The notes beneath the pieces are model-generated. The model worked only from the letters and a program-made list of their open reading frames with translations, was not told the origin of the DNA and made no database searches. A stretch of 64,000 nucleotides of DNA from Nocardia vaccinii NBRC 15922 (GTDB taxonomy: Bacteria > Actinomycetota > Actinomycetes > Mycobacteriales > Mycobacteriaceae), in assembly GCF_001613305.1 (NCBI RefSeq), contig NZ_BDCC01000033.1, positions 186,001 to 250,000 on the forward strand. The letters are read 5' to 3'. Position numbers and translations under genes: made by a program. This document shows positions 15,781 to 24,033 of this stretch, piece by piece (within the stretch, counting starts at the first letter, position 1; each line of letters opens with the position of its first letter).

Positions 15781-16365
15781 ATGACTGAGCAGGTCGACAA
15801 CGCGGCGGGCACCCGCGAGCGGCTGCTCGCGGCGGCGGAGCAGTTGCTGCTGACCGGGCGGTACGACGAGGTTTCCGTGCGCGGAATCTGTGCGGCGGCG
15901 GGCGCGAATTCCGCTGCGGTGCACTATCACTTCGGCTCCAAGGAGGCGCTCGTCGCGGCGCTGATCGAGGATCGTCTCGGTGCGCTGTGGGATACCCGGC
16001 TCACCGAATTGACCGCGCGGAATGCCGGGGTGCCGGAGGTTGTCGACGCGGTGATCGAACCGTTCGTGGAGCTGGCGGCCGATCCGGTGGGGCGGTTGCA
16101 CCTGCGATTGATGGCGCAATTCGTGCTCGGCCGCCGCCCGATGGGATTCAGCCGGCCGTGGTTCCGCCTCGATACCTGGGACGGGCTGCTGCCTGGCCTG
16201 AGCGAACGCGAGAGCCGCCGCCGCTGGATGCTCGCCTTCGACCTGATCATCATGCGATTCGGCAACGTCGAATCACAGGGCTCCGAACTGTCCACGGGTG
16301 CGGTGGCGACACTGCGCGATTTCGTCGTGGCCGGATTGACCGCTCCCACAGGAGAGAATCGATGA
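15781..16365 (+). CDS. TetR-family regulator of the OYE/SDR operon
   Basis: 194 residues from ATG 15781. The DNA-binding domain spans about residues 10-58, with VRGICAAAGANSAAVHYHFG as recognition helix. It has a C-terminal TetR_C-like domain (RRRWMLAFDLIIMRFGN). Its stop overlaps the start of the flavin oxidoreductase gene (ATGA at 16362-16365), so regulator and enzyme are co-translated. With the palindrome 31 bases upstream this is probably an autoregulated catabolic switch. Confidence 0.9.
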   Translation: MTEQVDNAAGTRERLLAAAEQLLLTGRYDEVSVRGICAAAGANSAAVHYHFGSKEALVAALIEDRLGALWDTRLTELTARNAGVPEVVDAVIEPFVELAADPVGRLHLRLMAQFVLGRRPMGFSRPWFRLDTWDGLLPGLSERESRRRWMLAFDLIIMRFGNVESQGSELSTGAVATLRDFVVAGLTAPTGENR

Positions 16366-17543
16366 ACGACATCTTCGCACCCGCTCAGCTCGGCCCGATC
16401 ACCCTGCGCAACAGGGTGATCAAGGCCGCGACCTTCGAGGGCCGCACACCCGACGCCCTGGTGACCGACGAGCTGATCGGCTTCCATCGCGAAATCGCCG
16501 CCGGCGGTGTGGGTATGACGACCGTCGCCTACTGCGCCGTCGCTCCGGGCGGCCGCACCGATCGGCATCAGATCTGGATGCGCCCGGACGCTTTGCCCGG
16601 ACTGCGCAGGCTCACCGACGCGGTGCACGCCGAGGGGGCCGCTGTCAGCGCTCAGCTCGGTCACGCCGGACCCGTCGCGAACGCGGCGTCCAACCGGTTG
16701 CCCGCCCTCGCGCCCAGCCGGATGTTCAGTCCGCTCGGAATGCGGATGATGAAGGTTCCCGACGAGTCGGAGATCGCCGAACTCGTTGCGGCACACGCCG
16801 ATGCGGCCCGCTACGCCGAACAGGCCGGATTCGACGCGGTGGAGATTCATTTCGGGCACAACTATCTGGCCAGTTCGTTCCTGAGTCCGCTGCTGAACCG
16901 GCGCACCGATCGGTACGGCGGCTCCGAGGAGAATCGCGCCCGAATGGCCCGCGAGATCGCCCGCGCGGTCCGCGACGCGGTGGGCGGGCGGTTGGCGGTG
17001 ACGGCCAAGTTGAATATGGAGGACGGCGTGCGCGGCGGTCTGGGGCTGGCCGCGTCTTTGCAGGTCGCCGGGTGGCTGGAACAGGACGGTTGCCTGGATG
17101 CGCTGGAGTTGACCGCGGGCAGTTCACTGCTCAACCCGATGCTGCTGTTCCACGGTGACGCGCCGCGCGCCGCGTTCGCGAAGACGCTGCCGGTGCCCAC
17201 GCGATGGGGTTTTCGCGTGGTGGGTAAGAAGTTCCTGCGCGAATACCCGTATCGCGACGCCTATCTGCTGGATCTGGCCCGGCAATTCCGCCGCGAGCTG
17301 GCACTGCCGCTGATCCTGTTGGGCGGCATCACGAATCTGGAGACGATGCGGCTCGCGCGTGCGGAGGGTTTCGACTTCGTCGCCATGGGTCGCGCCCTGC
17401 TGCGCGAGCCGGATCTGTTGCGCCGCATCCAATCCGACCCCGCGACCCGATCGGCGTGCATTCACTGCAACGAATGTATGCCGACCATCTACACCACCAC
17501 GCGGTGCGTGCTGCGCTTGGAGCAGCCCGCCACCGCGGACTGA
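16362..17543 (+). CDS. old-yellow-enzyme-family NADH:flavin oxidoreductase
   Basis: 393 residues from ATG 16362. FMN-barrel motifs include FAPAQLGPITLRNRV at the N-terminus, AQLGHAG, FDAVEIHFGHNYLASSFLSP with NRRTDRYGGS (the classic OYE signature), and LILLGGITN. The C-terminus has CIHCNECMPTIYTTTRC, the cysteine pattern that binds a 4Fe-4S cluster in 2,4-dienoyl-CoA reductases and trimethylamine dehydrogenase, but the C-terminal FAD/NAD domain of those enzymes is absent. Coupled to tetR upstream and followed 45 bases later by an SDR gene. Likely reduces an activated C=C bond; substrate unknown. Confidence 0.88.
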   Translation: MNDIFAPAQLGPITLRNRVIKAATFEGRTPDALVTDELIGFHREIAAGGVGMTTVAYCAVAPGGRTDRHQIWMRPDALPGLRRLTDAVHAEGAAVSAQLGHAGPVANAASNRLPALAPSRMFSPLGMRMMKVPDESEIAELVAAHADAARYAEQAGFDAVEIHFGHNYLASSFLSPLLNRRTDRYGGSEENRARMAREIARAVRDAVGGRLAVTAKLNMEDGVRGGLGLAASLQVAGWLEQDGCLDALELTAGSSLLNPMLLFHGDAPRAAFAKTLPVPTRWGFRVVGKKFLREYPYRDAYLLDLARQFRRELALPLILLGGITNLETMRLARAEGFDFVAMGRALLREPDLLRRIQSDPATRSACIHCNECMPTIYTTTRCVLRLEQPATAD

Positions 17544-17588
17544 TCCGACGGGGATGAACCCGGCCGACCGAACGAGGAGTTTGCAACT

Positions 17589-18350
17589 GTGGCAGGACGA
17601 TTGACCGGACGTATCGCGCTGATCACCGGCGCGGCCGGAGGTATGGGCGCATCGCATGCGCGCGCCTTCGTCGCCGAGGGCGCGGCGGTGGTGCTGGGTG
17701 ACATCGCCGACGAGGCCGGTGAGCGGCTGGCGGCCGAACTCGGCGAGCGGGCGGTTTACGTGCATCTCGACGTGACCCGCGCGGATGATTGGGCGGCGGC
17801 GGTCGACACCGCGGTAGAGCGGTTCGGCGGCCTCAACGTGCTGGTCAACAATGCCGGTCTGCTGGACGGCGGACCATTGGGCGTCTACACCGAAAAGCAG
17901 TGGGAGCGGGTGCTTTCGGTGAATCTCACCGGTCCGTTCCTCGGCCTGAGCGCGGCCCGGGACGCGCTGGTGGAATCGAGCCCGTCCGCGGTGATCAATA
18001 TATCCTCGGCCGCGGGCATGCAGGGTGTTGCGGGGATGCACGCGTACACCGCATCGAAGTTCGGCGTGCGCGGACTCACCAAATCCGCCGCGCTGGAACT
18101 GGCCCCGCACGGTGTGCGGGTCAACTCCGTCCATCCTGGCGGCATCATGACCCCGATGATCGGCGCACCGGTCGCCGAACCGGGGGCGGCTCCGGCGGTG
18201 GACAGAAACGCGAATCCGCTTGCGCGTCTTGGCCTTCCCGAAGAGGTGACCAGCCTGGTGGTCTTCCTGGCCTCGGCGGAGTCCAGCTACTGCAACGGTG
18301 CGGAATTCATCGCCGACGGCGGAATGACGGCGGGGTCGACCTTCGGCTGA
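17589..18350 (+). CDS. short-chain dehydrogenase/reductase (hydroxysteroid-dehydrogenase-like)
   Basis: 253 residues from GTG 17589 with GAGGAG site. Classical SDR: cofactor motif TGAAGGMG (about 14-21), NNAG (about 87-90), catalytic Ser in INISSAAG, YTASK (Tyr and Lys), and the C-terminal NGAEFIADGGMTAGS. An acidic residue at the end of the second strand (GDIAD) favours NAD(H). Sequence style resembles 3-alpha/20-beta-hydroxysteroid dehydrogenases. Third gene of the TetR-OYE-SDR unit, so it probably acts in the same pathway, on an alcohol/ketone next to the reduced double bond. Confidence 0.9.
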   Translation: MAGRLTGRIALITGAAGGMGASHARAFVAEGAAVVLGDIADEAGERLAAELGERAVYVHLDVTRADDWAAAVDTAVERFGGLNVLVNNAGLLDGGPLGVYTEKQWERVLSVNLTGPFLGLSAARDALVESSPSAVINISSAAGMQGVAGMHAYTASKFGVRGLTKSAALELAPHGVRVNSVHPGGIMTPMIGAPVAEPGAAPAVDRNANPLARLGLPEEVTSLVVFLASAESSYCNGAEFIADGGMTAGSTFG

Positions 18351-18823
18351 GCTGATCGGCCCTCGTGCGGTCCACCGTCGAGAACGACGGCCGTTACCGC
18401 CGGGCGGTCTCCTCCGCTACCAGCCTGCACCCGGGTGGCAATGCTCATTGCCTGCCCGGCGGCAGCGCCGAGCGGGGCAGGATGACCGCGCTACGTTCGG
18501 GTCACCGGTGCCGACCGGGCAGCAGCACCGCGATCAGGGGTATCGAGCCCGGCAACGCCCGGGCCAGGAGGATGCGCCCGCCCGGCGGTGCGGCCGCGCC
18601 GGATCCGAAGTGTAGCGGCATCGCTCGGATCGAGTGAACTGCTTGTACCGCAAGCTGTTTCAGAATTTCCCGGGGGCAGGCGCATGGACGTCGTGTCTCG
18701 GGGCATCGCGGTCGTCGAGTGATGACGATGTGACTCGGCGCCGCCGCCGTCGCGACCACCCCCGATATGCTCGCGGGAGCCGCATCGGGCCCGGCGTGTC
18801 GGGCCAGGGAAAGGAACGCCGTC
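18351..18823. other. intergenic region
   Basis: About 470 bases with no supportable gene. A long open frame runs on the minus strand through here and into the next gene, but its Gly/Arg/His-rich translation is typical of an antisense shadow in GC-rich DNA. The promoter of the membrane protein at 18824 should lie here. Confidence 0.5.
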
Positions 18824-19477
18824 TTGTTCGAACGCACGATACAGAAGTCCGTCGAAGTGCTCTTGCGCGGCGGAACCGGAGTGCAGGTGCCGCTGGCGGC
18901 GAGATACGTCGATCGGTTGCGGCAGCGGCATCCGGATCGTTCGGCCGAAGACATCGAGAAGAAACTGGAGTCGAATTACCTGATCGTTGTCACCGCCAGC
19001 GGCACCGTCGCGGGCCTGTCGGCCGTCGTGCCCGGGGTGGGCACGCTGATCGGGTTGGTCGCCAGCGGTATCGAATTCGTCTTCTTCCTGGAAGCGTCCG
19101 CGCTGTACGCCGCCTCGGCGGGCGCTCTGCACGGTATGGAATCGTTGTCGCCGAAGGAGCAGCGCGCCCGGGTCGTCGGTGTGGTACTCGGTGAGAGCGG
19201 TATGGAACTGCTGGGCAGGAACGCCGGTCAGTCGGCCAAGGATTGGGCGAACGTGGTGGCCGACAAACTCCCGATCGTGCGCAATATCGACAACGCCACG
19301 GCGAAAAGGTTCATCGTCCAATTCATCATCAGACGCGGAGTGCTCCTGTTCGGCAAGACATTACCGATCGGAATCGGCGCGGTGGTCGGCGCCGCGGGCA
19401 ACCTCACCTTCGGTAGGACCGTAATCGCGAATGCGCACAATGTATTTCGTCCAACGCTCATGACGTTGTCGAACTGA
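18824..19477 (+). CDS. EcsC-like small membrane protein
   Basis: 217 residues from TTG 18824, chosen for the AAGGAA site 10 bases upstream; in-frame codons further upstream are not protein-like. Residues 5-50 are charged and helical. Two closely spaced glycine-rich hydrophobic segments follow (ASGTVAGLSAVVPGVGTLIG, EFVFFLEASALYAASAGAL), and a third near the C-terminus (PIGIGAVVGAAGNLTFGRTV). The Gly-Pro-rich segment pattern resembles EcsC-family proteins. Role unknown. Stand-alone, convergent with the ROK repressor gene. Confidence 0.6.
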   Translation: MFERTIQKSVEVLLRGGTGVQVPLAARYVDRLRQRHPDRSAEDIEKKLESNYLIVVTASGTVAGLSAVVPGVGTLIGLVASGIEFVFFLEASALYAASAGALHGMESLSPKEQRARVVGVVLGESGMELLGRNAGQSAKDWANVVADKLPIVRNIDNATAKRFIVQFIIRRGVLLFGKTLPIGIGAVVGAAGNLTFGRTVIANAHNVFRPTLMTLSN

Positions 19478-19554
19478 TGCTGCCGAATCGGTATGCGAGT
19501 TCACCGTTTTCGCAATCGCCGCGGGCGGTACCGACAGTACGGGCGGATTCGCCC

Positions 19555-20817
19555 CTAACTCAGGCGGGCCGGATTTCGCAGGATCTCCTGAATCGTATGC
19601 AGGGCCGCGCCGAGGACCGGCCCGCGTCGCCCCAACGGTGACGCGGTGACCTTCCGAGAGTCGAAAGGTCTTACGGTGAGGCGGGTTCGCAGTTGCCGGC
19701 GGATGCGGGGCAGTAGCCAGGTACCGAGTTCGGCGTAGGCTCCGCCGACAACCACCGCGGCGGGGTCGAACAGGCCGATCGCACCGGCAAGGGCGATACC
19801 CAGGGCATCACCGGCGCGTTCGATCGCGTCCAGGGCGCCCGCATGTCCGGCGCGAGCGTGTTCGGTGAGAACGGTGACCGGATCGGTGGCGGTTGGTTCG
19901 GGCAGTCCGGCCGCATGCAGTACCGCATCCTGATTCGCGTACAGCTCGAGACATCCGCGACTGCCGCAGGTGCACTCCGGTCCGTCGGGATGGACCGGCA
20001 TATGGCCGAGTTCTCCGGCGAAACCGCGTGATCCGGTGTAGAGCCGTCCGTCGATCACGAGTGCCGCGCCGATTCCCGCTTCGGCGGAGACGTGCAGGAA
20101 ATTGTCGGGGGCGTGTGCGGTCCAGAGTTCGGCGAGGGCGCCGAGATTGGCCTCGTTCGCCAGTTCCGGTGTTCCCGGACCCGGCCACAGCTCGGCTATC
20201 GGTACATCGTGCCAGCCGAGATTGGGTGCGTGCGTGAGGATTGCGGGCCCCGGCCCGGGCAAACCGGGTACCGACAGAATCGGGGACTGCGGGCGCAGAC
20301 CCGAGGATTCCGCCTCGGAGCGGGCCTCATCGGCCAGATTCGCCAGTGCGGCAAGGACTTCGGCCGGATCGTGATGTGCGTTCGCCCGTTCGACCCGTCG
20401 CCATACTCGCACCTCGCCACGCAGATCGGCCACACATGCGCCGAGGTGGCCCACGCCGATCTCGAGTCCGAATCCGGCGGGGCCGGTGTCGTTGAGCGCC
20501 AGCGTGCGTCCCGGACGTCCGGCGCGTCCCGAGGACGCCATCGGGCCCTCGCGCACGAGCTCGGCGGCGATGAGCTCGTCGACCAGGCTCGAGACCGCCG
20601 CACGAGTGAGGCCGGTGCGCCCGGCCACATCGGCGCGGGACAGTTCGGCGTGCGCGGCCACGGTTCGCAGGACGACGGCCAGATTCTGCCTGCGCATACC
20701 CAGTTGGGATGCGGCCCGGCCGTGGGAGTGCGGGGGCGTGGTCTCCGGATGCCCGATACCGGCGTGGCCGTGTCGGATGTTGCGGGCGTTGGTGGCATCA
20801 CGCGGGGCGTCGGTCAT
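19555..20817 (-). CDS. ROK-family repressor, likely XylR of the xylose genes
   Basis: 420 residues from ATG 20817, which overlaps the xylB stop (ATGA). An N-terminal winged helix (LSRADVAGRTGLTRAAVSSL) precedes the ROK domain. The zinc-binding signature CTCGSRGCLELYA is intact and the sugar-binding region EAGIGAALVIDGRLYTGSRG is present. Co-translation with xylulokinase and proximity to divergent xylA indicate that it represses xylose genes and senses xylose or a phosphorylated product. The inverted repeat at 22356-22378 is its probable operator. Confidence 0.87.
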   Translation of the reverse strand: MTDAPRDATNARNIRHGHAGIGHPETTPPHSHGRAASQLGMRRQNLAVVLRTVAAHAELSRADVAGRTGLTRAAVSSLVDELIAAELVREGPMASSGRAGRPGRTLALNDTGPAGFGLEIGVGHLGACVADLRGEVRVWRRVERANAHHDPAEVLAALANLADEARSEAESSGLRPQSPILSVPGLPGPGPAILTHAPNLGWHDVPIAELWPGPGTPELANEANLGALAELWTAHAPDNFLHVSAEAGIGAALVIDGRLYTGSRGFAGELGHMPVHPDGPECTCGSRGCLELYANQDAVLHAAGLPEPTATDPVTVLTEHARAGHAGALDAIERAGDALGIALAGAIGLFDPAAVVVGGAYAELGTWLLPRIRRQLRTRLTVRPFDSRKVTASPLGRRGPVLGAALHTIQEILRNPARLS

Positions 20818-22295
20818 GCGCCGGTGCTCCCCGACGCGGACGAATCCGATGTGCTGTCGCCGAAAAGCGCCGCGGCGGAGCGGAGCGTCTCGGCGATCCG
20901 GTCGGCCGCGCCGGTGTCGCGCGGAACCGGTTCCAGCAGCGGGCCTTCGGCGGTGCCCCAGCGTCGCGCGACCGCATAGGGGTCCTCGCCGGTCAGCAGT
21001 GCCGCGGCCTGGGCTGCCGCACCGAGTGCGACCAGTTCCCCGGCGGGCGGGATGCGGACCGCGCGGCCCGACAGGCGCAGAACCGTTTGCTGCCAAGCGG
21101 TTCCACGCGCTCCGCCGCCGATGAGGAGCAGTGCAGCGTCCCGGTCCGGCGGCGACGCGGCGGCTCGGTCCGGGGCTGTCGCGGTACCGGGAGCCAGGAC
21201 CGATTCCAGGGCCGCGAGCAGGGAATAGACCGCGCCGTCATAGGCGGCCTGCAGGACTTGACCGGGGGTGGTGTCATGGCGCAGGCCGTGGATCAACCCG
21301 CTCGCGGAAGGCAGGCGCGGGGTGCGCTCGCCATCGAGATACGGCAGGACGACCGCGCTGCCGCCCGGCTCCACCTGCTCCCGGCCCAGACTCAGTAGCG
21401 TCGCGACGCGGTCGATCGCCTGAGTGCAGTTGAGTGTGCACGCCAGGGGGAGCCAATCACCCCCGGCATCGGCGAATCCGGCGACGACGCCGGTGGGGTC
21501 ACACGGGCGGACGCGGGTGCGGGCGTACACGGTGCCGGAGGTGCCGAGACTCAGGACCGGCGTGCCCGGCTCGAGCCCCAGCCCCAATGCCGCGGCCATA
21601 TTGTCGCCGGTGCCCACCGCTACCGGAATCCCTTGCGGCACCGGCCCGTTCGGGCGCGACAGCCCCACCGCGCGGTCCGGCGGCGCGAGAGCGGGAAGGG
21701 TCGCGGAATCCAGCCCGATCGCCGCGAGCACCTCGTCGTCGTATCCCGAGGGCGACCACCAGGCCGTACCGGAGACATCACCCCGATCGGTCGCACCGAT
21801 GCCGGTCAGTCGCTCGGTGAGATAGTCGTGCGGAAGTCGCACGGCAGCAACGCGTTCGGCGTTGCGGGGTTCGTTCTCGCGTAGCCATGCCCACTTCGCG
21901 GCGGTGAACGAGGCATTGGGCACCGAGCCCGCGCGCTCGGCCCACCACTGCGCGCCGAAGCGCTCGACCAGCGCTTCGGCCTGGGGCGCGGAGCGCACGT
22001 CGTTCCACAGCAGGGCGGGACGGACCGGCTCGCCGACGGCATCCAGCGTCACCAGACCGTGCTGCTGCCCGCCGACCGAAATCGCCTCGGCTCGTGCGGA
22101 ATGCCCGGTCGCCTCGACCGCCGCGCCCAGTGCCGACCACCACTGCCGGGGATCGCTCTCGCGAGCCTGGCCCGAACTGACCGTATGCGGTGCGCGCCCC
22201 TCGCCGAGCACTTTCCCCGAGTCCACGTCGACCGCCAGCGCCTTGGTCGCCTGCGTCGAGCTGTCGACGCCGATGACGACGCGTTGAACAGCCAT
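20814..22295 (-). CDS. xylB: xylulokinase
   Basis: 493 residues from ATG 22295 with GGAG site. FGGY-kinase motifs: GVDSSTQATKALAVDVDSGK at the N-terminus, QQHGLVTLD, catalytic-base region GTGDNMAAALGLG, SLGTSGTVYA, and the C-terminal ATP-binding GGGARGTAWQQ. Phosphorylates D-xylulose made by the divergently encoded xylose isomerase, feeding the pentose phosphate pathway. Followed with a four-base overlap by the ROK regulator. Confidence 0.93.
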   Translation of the reverse strand: MAVQRVVIGVDSSTQATKALAVDVDSGKVLGEGRAPHTVSSGQARESDPRQWWSALGAAVEATGHSARAEAISVGGQQHGLVTLDAVGEPVRPALLWNDVRSAPQAEALVERFGAQWWAERAGSVPNASFTAAKWAWLRENEPRNAERVAAVRLPHDYLTERLTGIGATDRGDVSGTAWWSPSGYDDEVLAAIGLDSATLPALAPPDRAVGLSRPNGPVPQGIPVAVGTGDNMAAALGLGLEPGTPVLSLGTSGTVYARTRVRPCDPTGVVAGFADAGGDWLPLACTLNCTQAIDRVATLLSLGREQVEPGGSAVVLPYLDGERTPRLPSASGLIHGLRHDTTPGQVLQAAYDGAVYSLLAALESVLAPGTATAPDRAAASPPDRDAALLLIGGGARGTAWQQTVLRLSGRAVRIPPAGELVALGAAAQAAALLTGEDPYAVARRWGTAEGPLLEPVPRDTGAADRIAETLRSAAALFGDSTSDSSASGSTGA

Positions 22296-22355
22296 GATCA
22301 CGCTCCTGCCGTGGGTCGCGCGGACGGTCTTCCCATCCCGGTCACCACACACTAT

Positions 22356-22378
22356 ATTTGTTTTTCGACTTTACAAAT
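22356..22378. promoter_or_regulatory. candidate XylR/ROK operator in the xylB-xylA divergent promoter
   Basis: ATTTGT (22356-22361) and ACAAAT (22373-22378) form an inverted repeat around an A/T-rich centre, midway between the xylB start (22295) and the xylA start (22416). ROK-family xylose repressors bind A/T-rich inverted repeats of this kind. This is the most A/T-rich spot of the region. Confidence 0.6.
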
Positions 22379-22415
22379 AGGGATTCACCATCCCGCGCAG
22401 AGTTCGGAGCCGCGC

Positions 22416-23582
22416 ATGAGCAGGTTCACTCCCACCCCCGCCGACCGGTTCACCTTCGGTCTGTGGACCGTCGGCTGGCAGGGCCGCGATCCGTTCGGCG
22501 ATGCGACGCGCCCGGCCCTGGATCCGGTCGAATCGATCGAGCGCCTGGCCGAACTGGGTGCGTACGGCATCACCTTCCACGACAACGATGTGATCCCGTT
22601 CGACGCCTCGGAAACCCAACGGGCGCAAACCATCACGCGATTCCGGGCGGCGCTGGACAAGTTCGGCCTCGCCGTGCCGATGGCCACCACCAATCTGTTC
22701 ACCCATCCGGTGTTCAAGGACGGCGCGTTCACCGCCAACGATCGCGACGTGCGGCGTTACGCCCTGCGCAAGACGCTCCGCAATATCGATCTGGCGGTCG
22801 AGCTGGGCGCGTCCACCTATGTCGCCTGGGGTGGTCGCGACGGGGCCGAATCCGGTGGGGCCAAGGATGTGCGCCTCGCGCTGGATCGGCTGAAGGAGGC
22901 CTTCGACCTGCTCGCCACGCACGTCCGCGAGCAGGGTTATCGGATCCGCTTCGCCATCGAGCCCAAGCCGAACGAGCCGCGCGGGGATATCCTGCTGCCG
23001 ACGATCGGTCATGCCCTGGCGTTCATCGACGAGCTGGAATTCCCGGAACTGTTCGGCCTGAATCCCGAGGTGGGACATGAGCAGATGGCCGGATTGAATT
23101 TCCCGCACGGCATCGCCCAGGCGCTCTGGCACGGCAAACTCTTCCATATCGACCTGAACGGTCAGACCGGTCCGAAATACGATCAGGACCTGCGTTTCGG
23201 CGCGGGTGATGTGCGCCAGGCATTCTGGCTGGTGGACCTGCTCGAGCGCAGTGACTATCAGGGCCCGCGCCATTTCGATTTCAAGCCCGCGCGAACCGAG
23301 GATTTCGACGGCGTCTGGGCCGCGGCGGCCGGATGCATGCGGAACTATCTCATCCTGGCCGACCGTGCGAAGGCATTCCGGGCCGATCCGGAAGTGCAAG
23401 AGGCCCTGCGGGATTCGCGGGTGGACGAGTTGGCGGTGCCGACCGCGGCCGACGGCCTGGCGGGCCTGCTGGCCGACCGCGCCAGCTTCGAGGAATTCGA
23501 TCCCGATGCCGCTGGGCGGCGCGGGATGGCCTTCGAGCGGCTCGATCAGCTGGCGCTGGAGCATCTGCTGGGCGCTCGCTGA
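22416..23582 (+). CDS. xylA: xylose isomerase
   Basis: 388 residues, exactly the usual length of actinobacterial class I xylose isomerases. Start ATG 22416 gives the familiar SRFTPTPADRFTFGLWTVGW. Catalytic His in ITFHDNDVIPFD (about 55), metal ligands in EPKPNEPRGDILLP (Glu of the first metal, with Lys), NPEVGHEQMAG (Glu/His), and HIDLNGQTGPKYDQDL (Asp residues). Converts D-xylose to D-xylulose, the substrate of the divergently encoded XylB. Confidence 0.97.
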   Translation: MSRFTPTPADRFTFGLWTVGWQGRDPFGDATRPALDPVESIERLAELGAYGITFHDNDVIPFDASETQRAQTITRFRAALDKFGLAVPMATTNLFTHPVFKDGAFTANDRDVRRYALRKTLRNIDLAVELGASTYVAWGGRDGAESGGAKDVRLALDRLKEAFDLLATHVREQGYRIRFAIEPKPNEPRGDILLPTIGHALAFIDELEFPELFGLNPEVGHEQMAGLNFPHGIAQALWHGKLFHIDLNGQTGPKYDQDLRFGAGDVRQAFWLVDLLERSDYQGPRHFDFKPARTEDFDGVWAAAAGCMRNYLILADRAKAFRADPEVQEALRDSRVDELAVPTAADGLAGLLADRASFEEFDPDAAGRRGMAFERLDQLALEHLLGAR

Positions 23583-24033
23583 CCGGCCGCCGCGCCGGCG
23601 AGAGGCAGTGGTGATGCGTCGGTAACTTGTGGGCGTGGGTGGCTCCCCGGAAGGCTGCCCGCGCCCGCCGGCAGGGGCGGATCGCCTGCGGGTGAGCTTC
23701 GGTGTGCCACACCGTGATCGGCGCGTGATCGTGGCGTGATCGGTGTATATCGGGTGTCGAACAACAGCCGAAGATGTTCGGATGTCCTAGGTTTTCGATC
23801 TGAAGGCTCGGGGTACTTATGGTTCGAACTTCAAGATGAATCTTTCATCCGGCAGGCAATGCTGGACCGTAACTCGACTGGGTCACATCCCGTCGGGTGG
23901 CGACGTCGTGTCCGCCGGGCTATGCTGCTGCGCGTAATGAATCAGGGTCTCTAACAGGGGATTCGGGTGTATGCGGAGTGTACATCCGGGCTGTTTCGTT
24001 TAATGGTCGGTTACGAAGCGGAAAGTGTAGAAG
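23583..24033. other. intergenic region ahead of the conservon
   Basis: 451 bases with no supportable gene. An imperfect G/C hairpin (about 23629-23668) may terminate xylA. The remainder, less GC-rich than its surroundings, should carry the conservon promoter. Confidence 0.5.

Noticed and set aside
18491..19321. Minus-strand open frame of 276 codons
   Set aside because: Overlaps the EcsC-like gene; Arg/His/Gly-rich, no start signal.
22371..23564. Minus-strand open frame opposite xylA
   Set aside because: Exact antisense of xylose isomerase, an unmistakable gene.
23819..23832. GGTTCGAACTTC, resembling a tRNA T-arm
   Set aside because: No acceptor stem, anticodon arm or CCA-proximal pairing around it.
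23736..23954. 72-codon plus-strand open frame before the conservon
   Set aside because: No ribosome binding site and atypical codon use; more likely promoter region.
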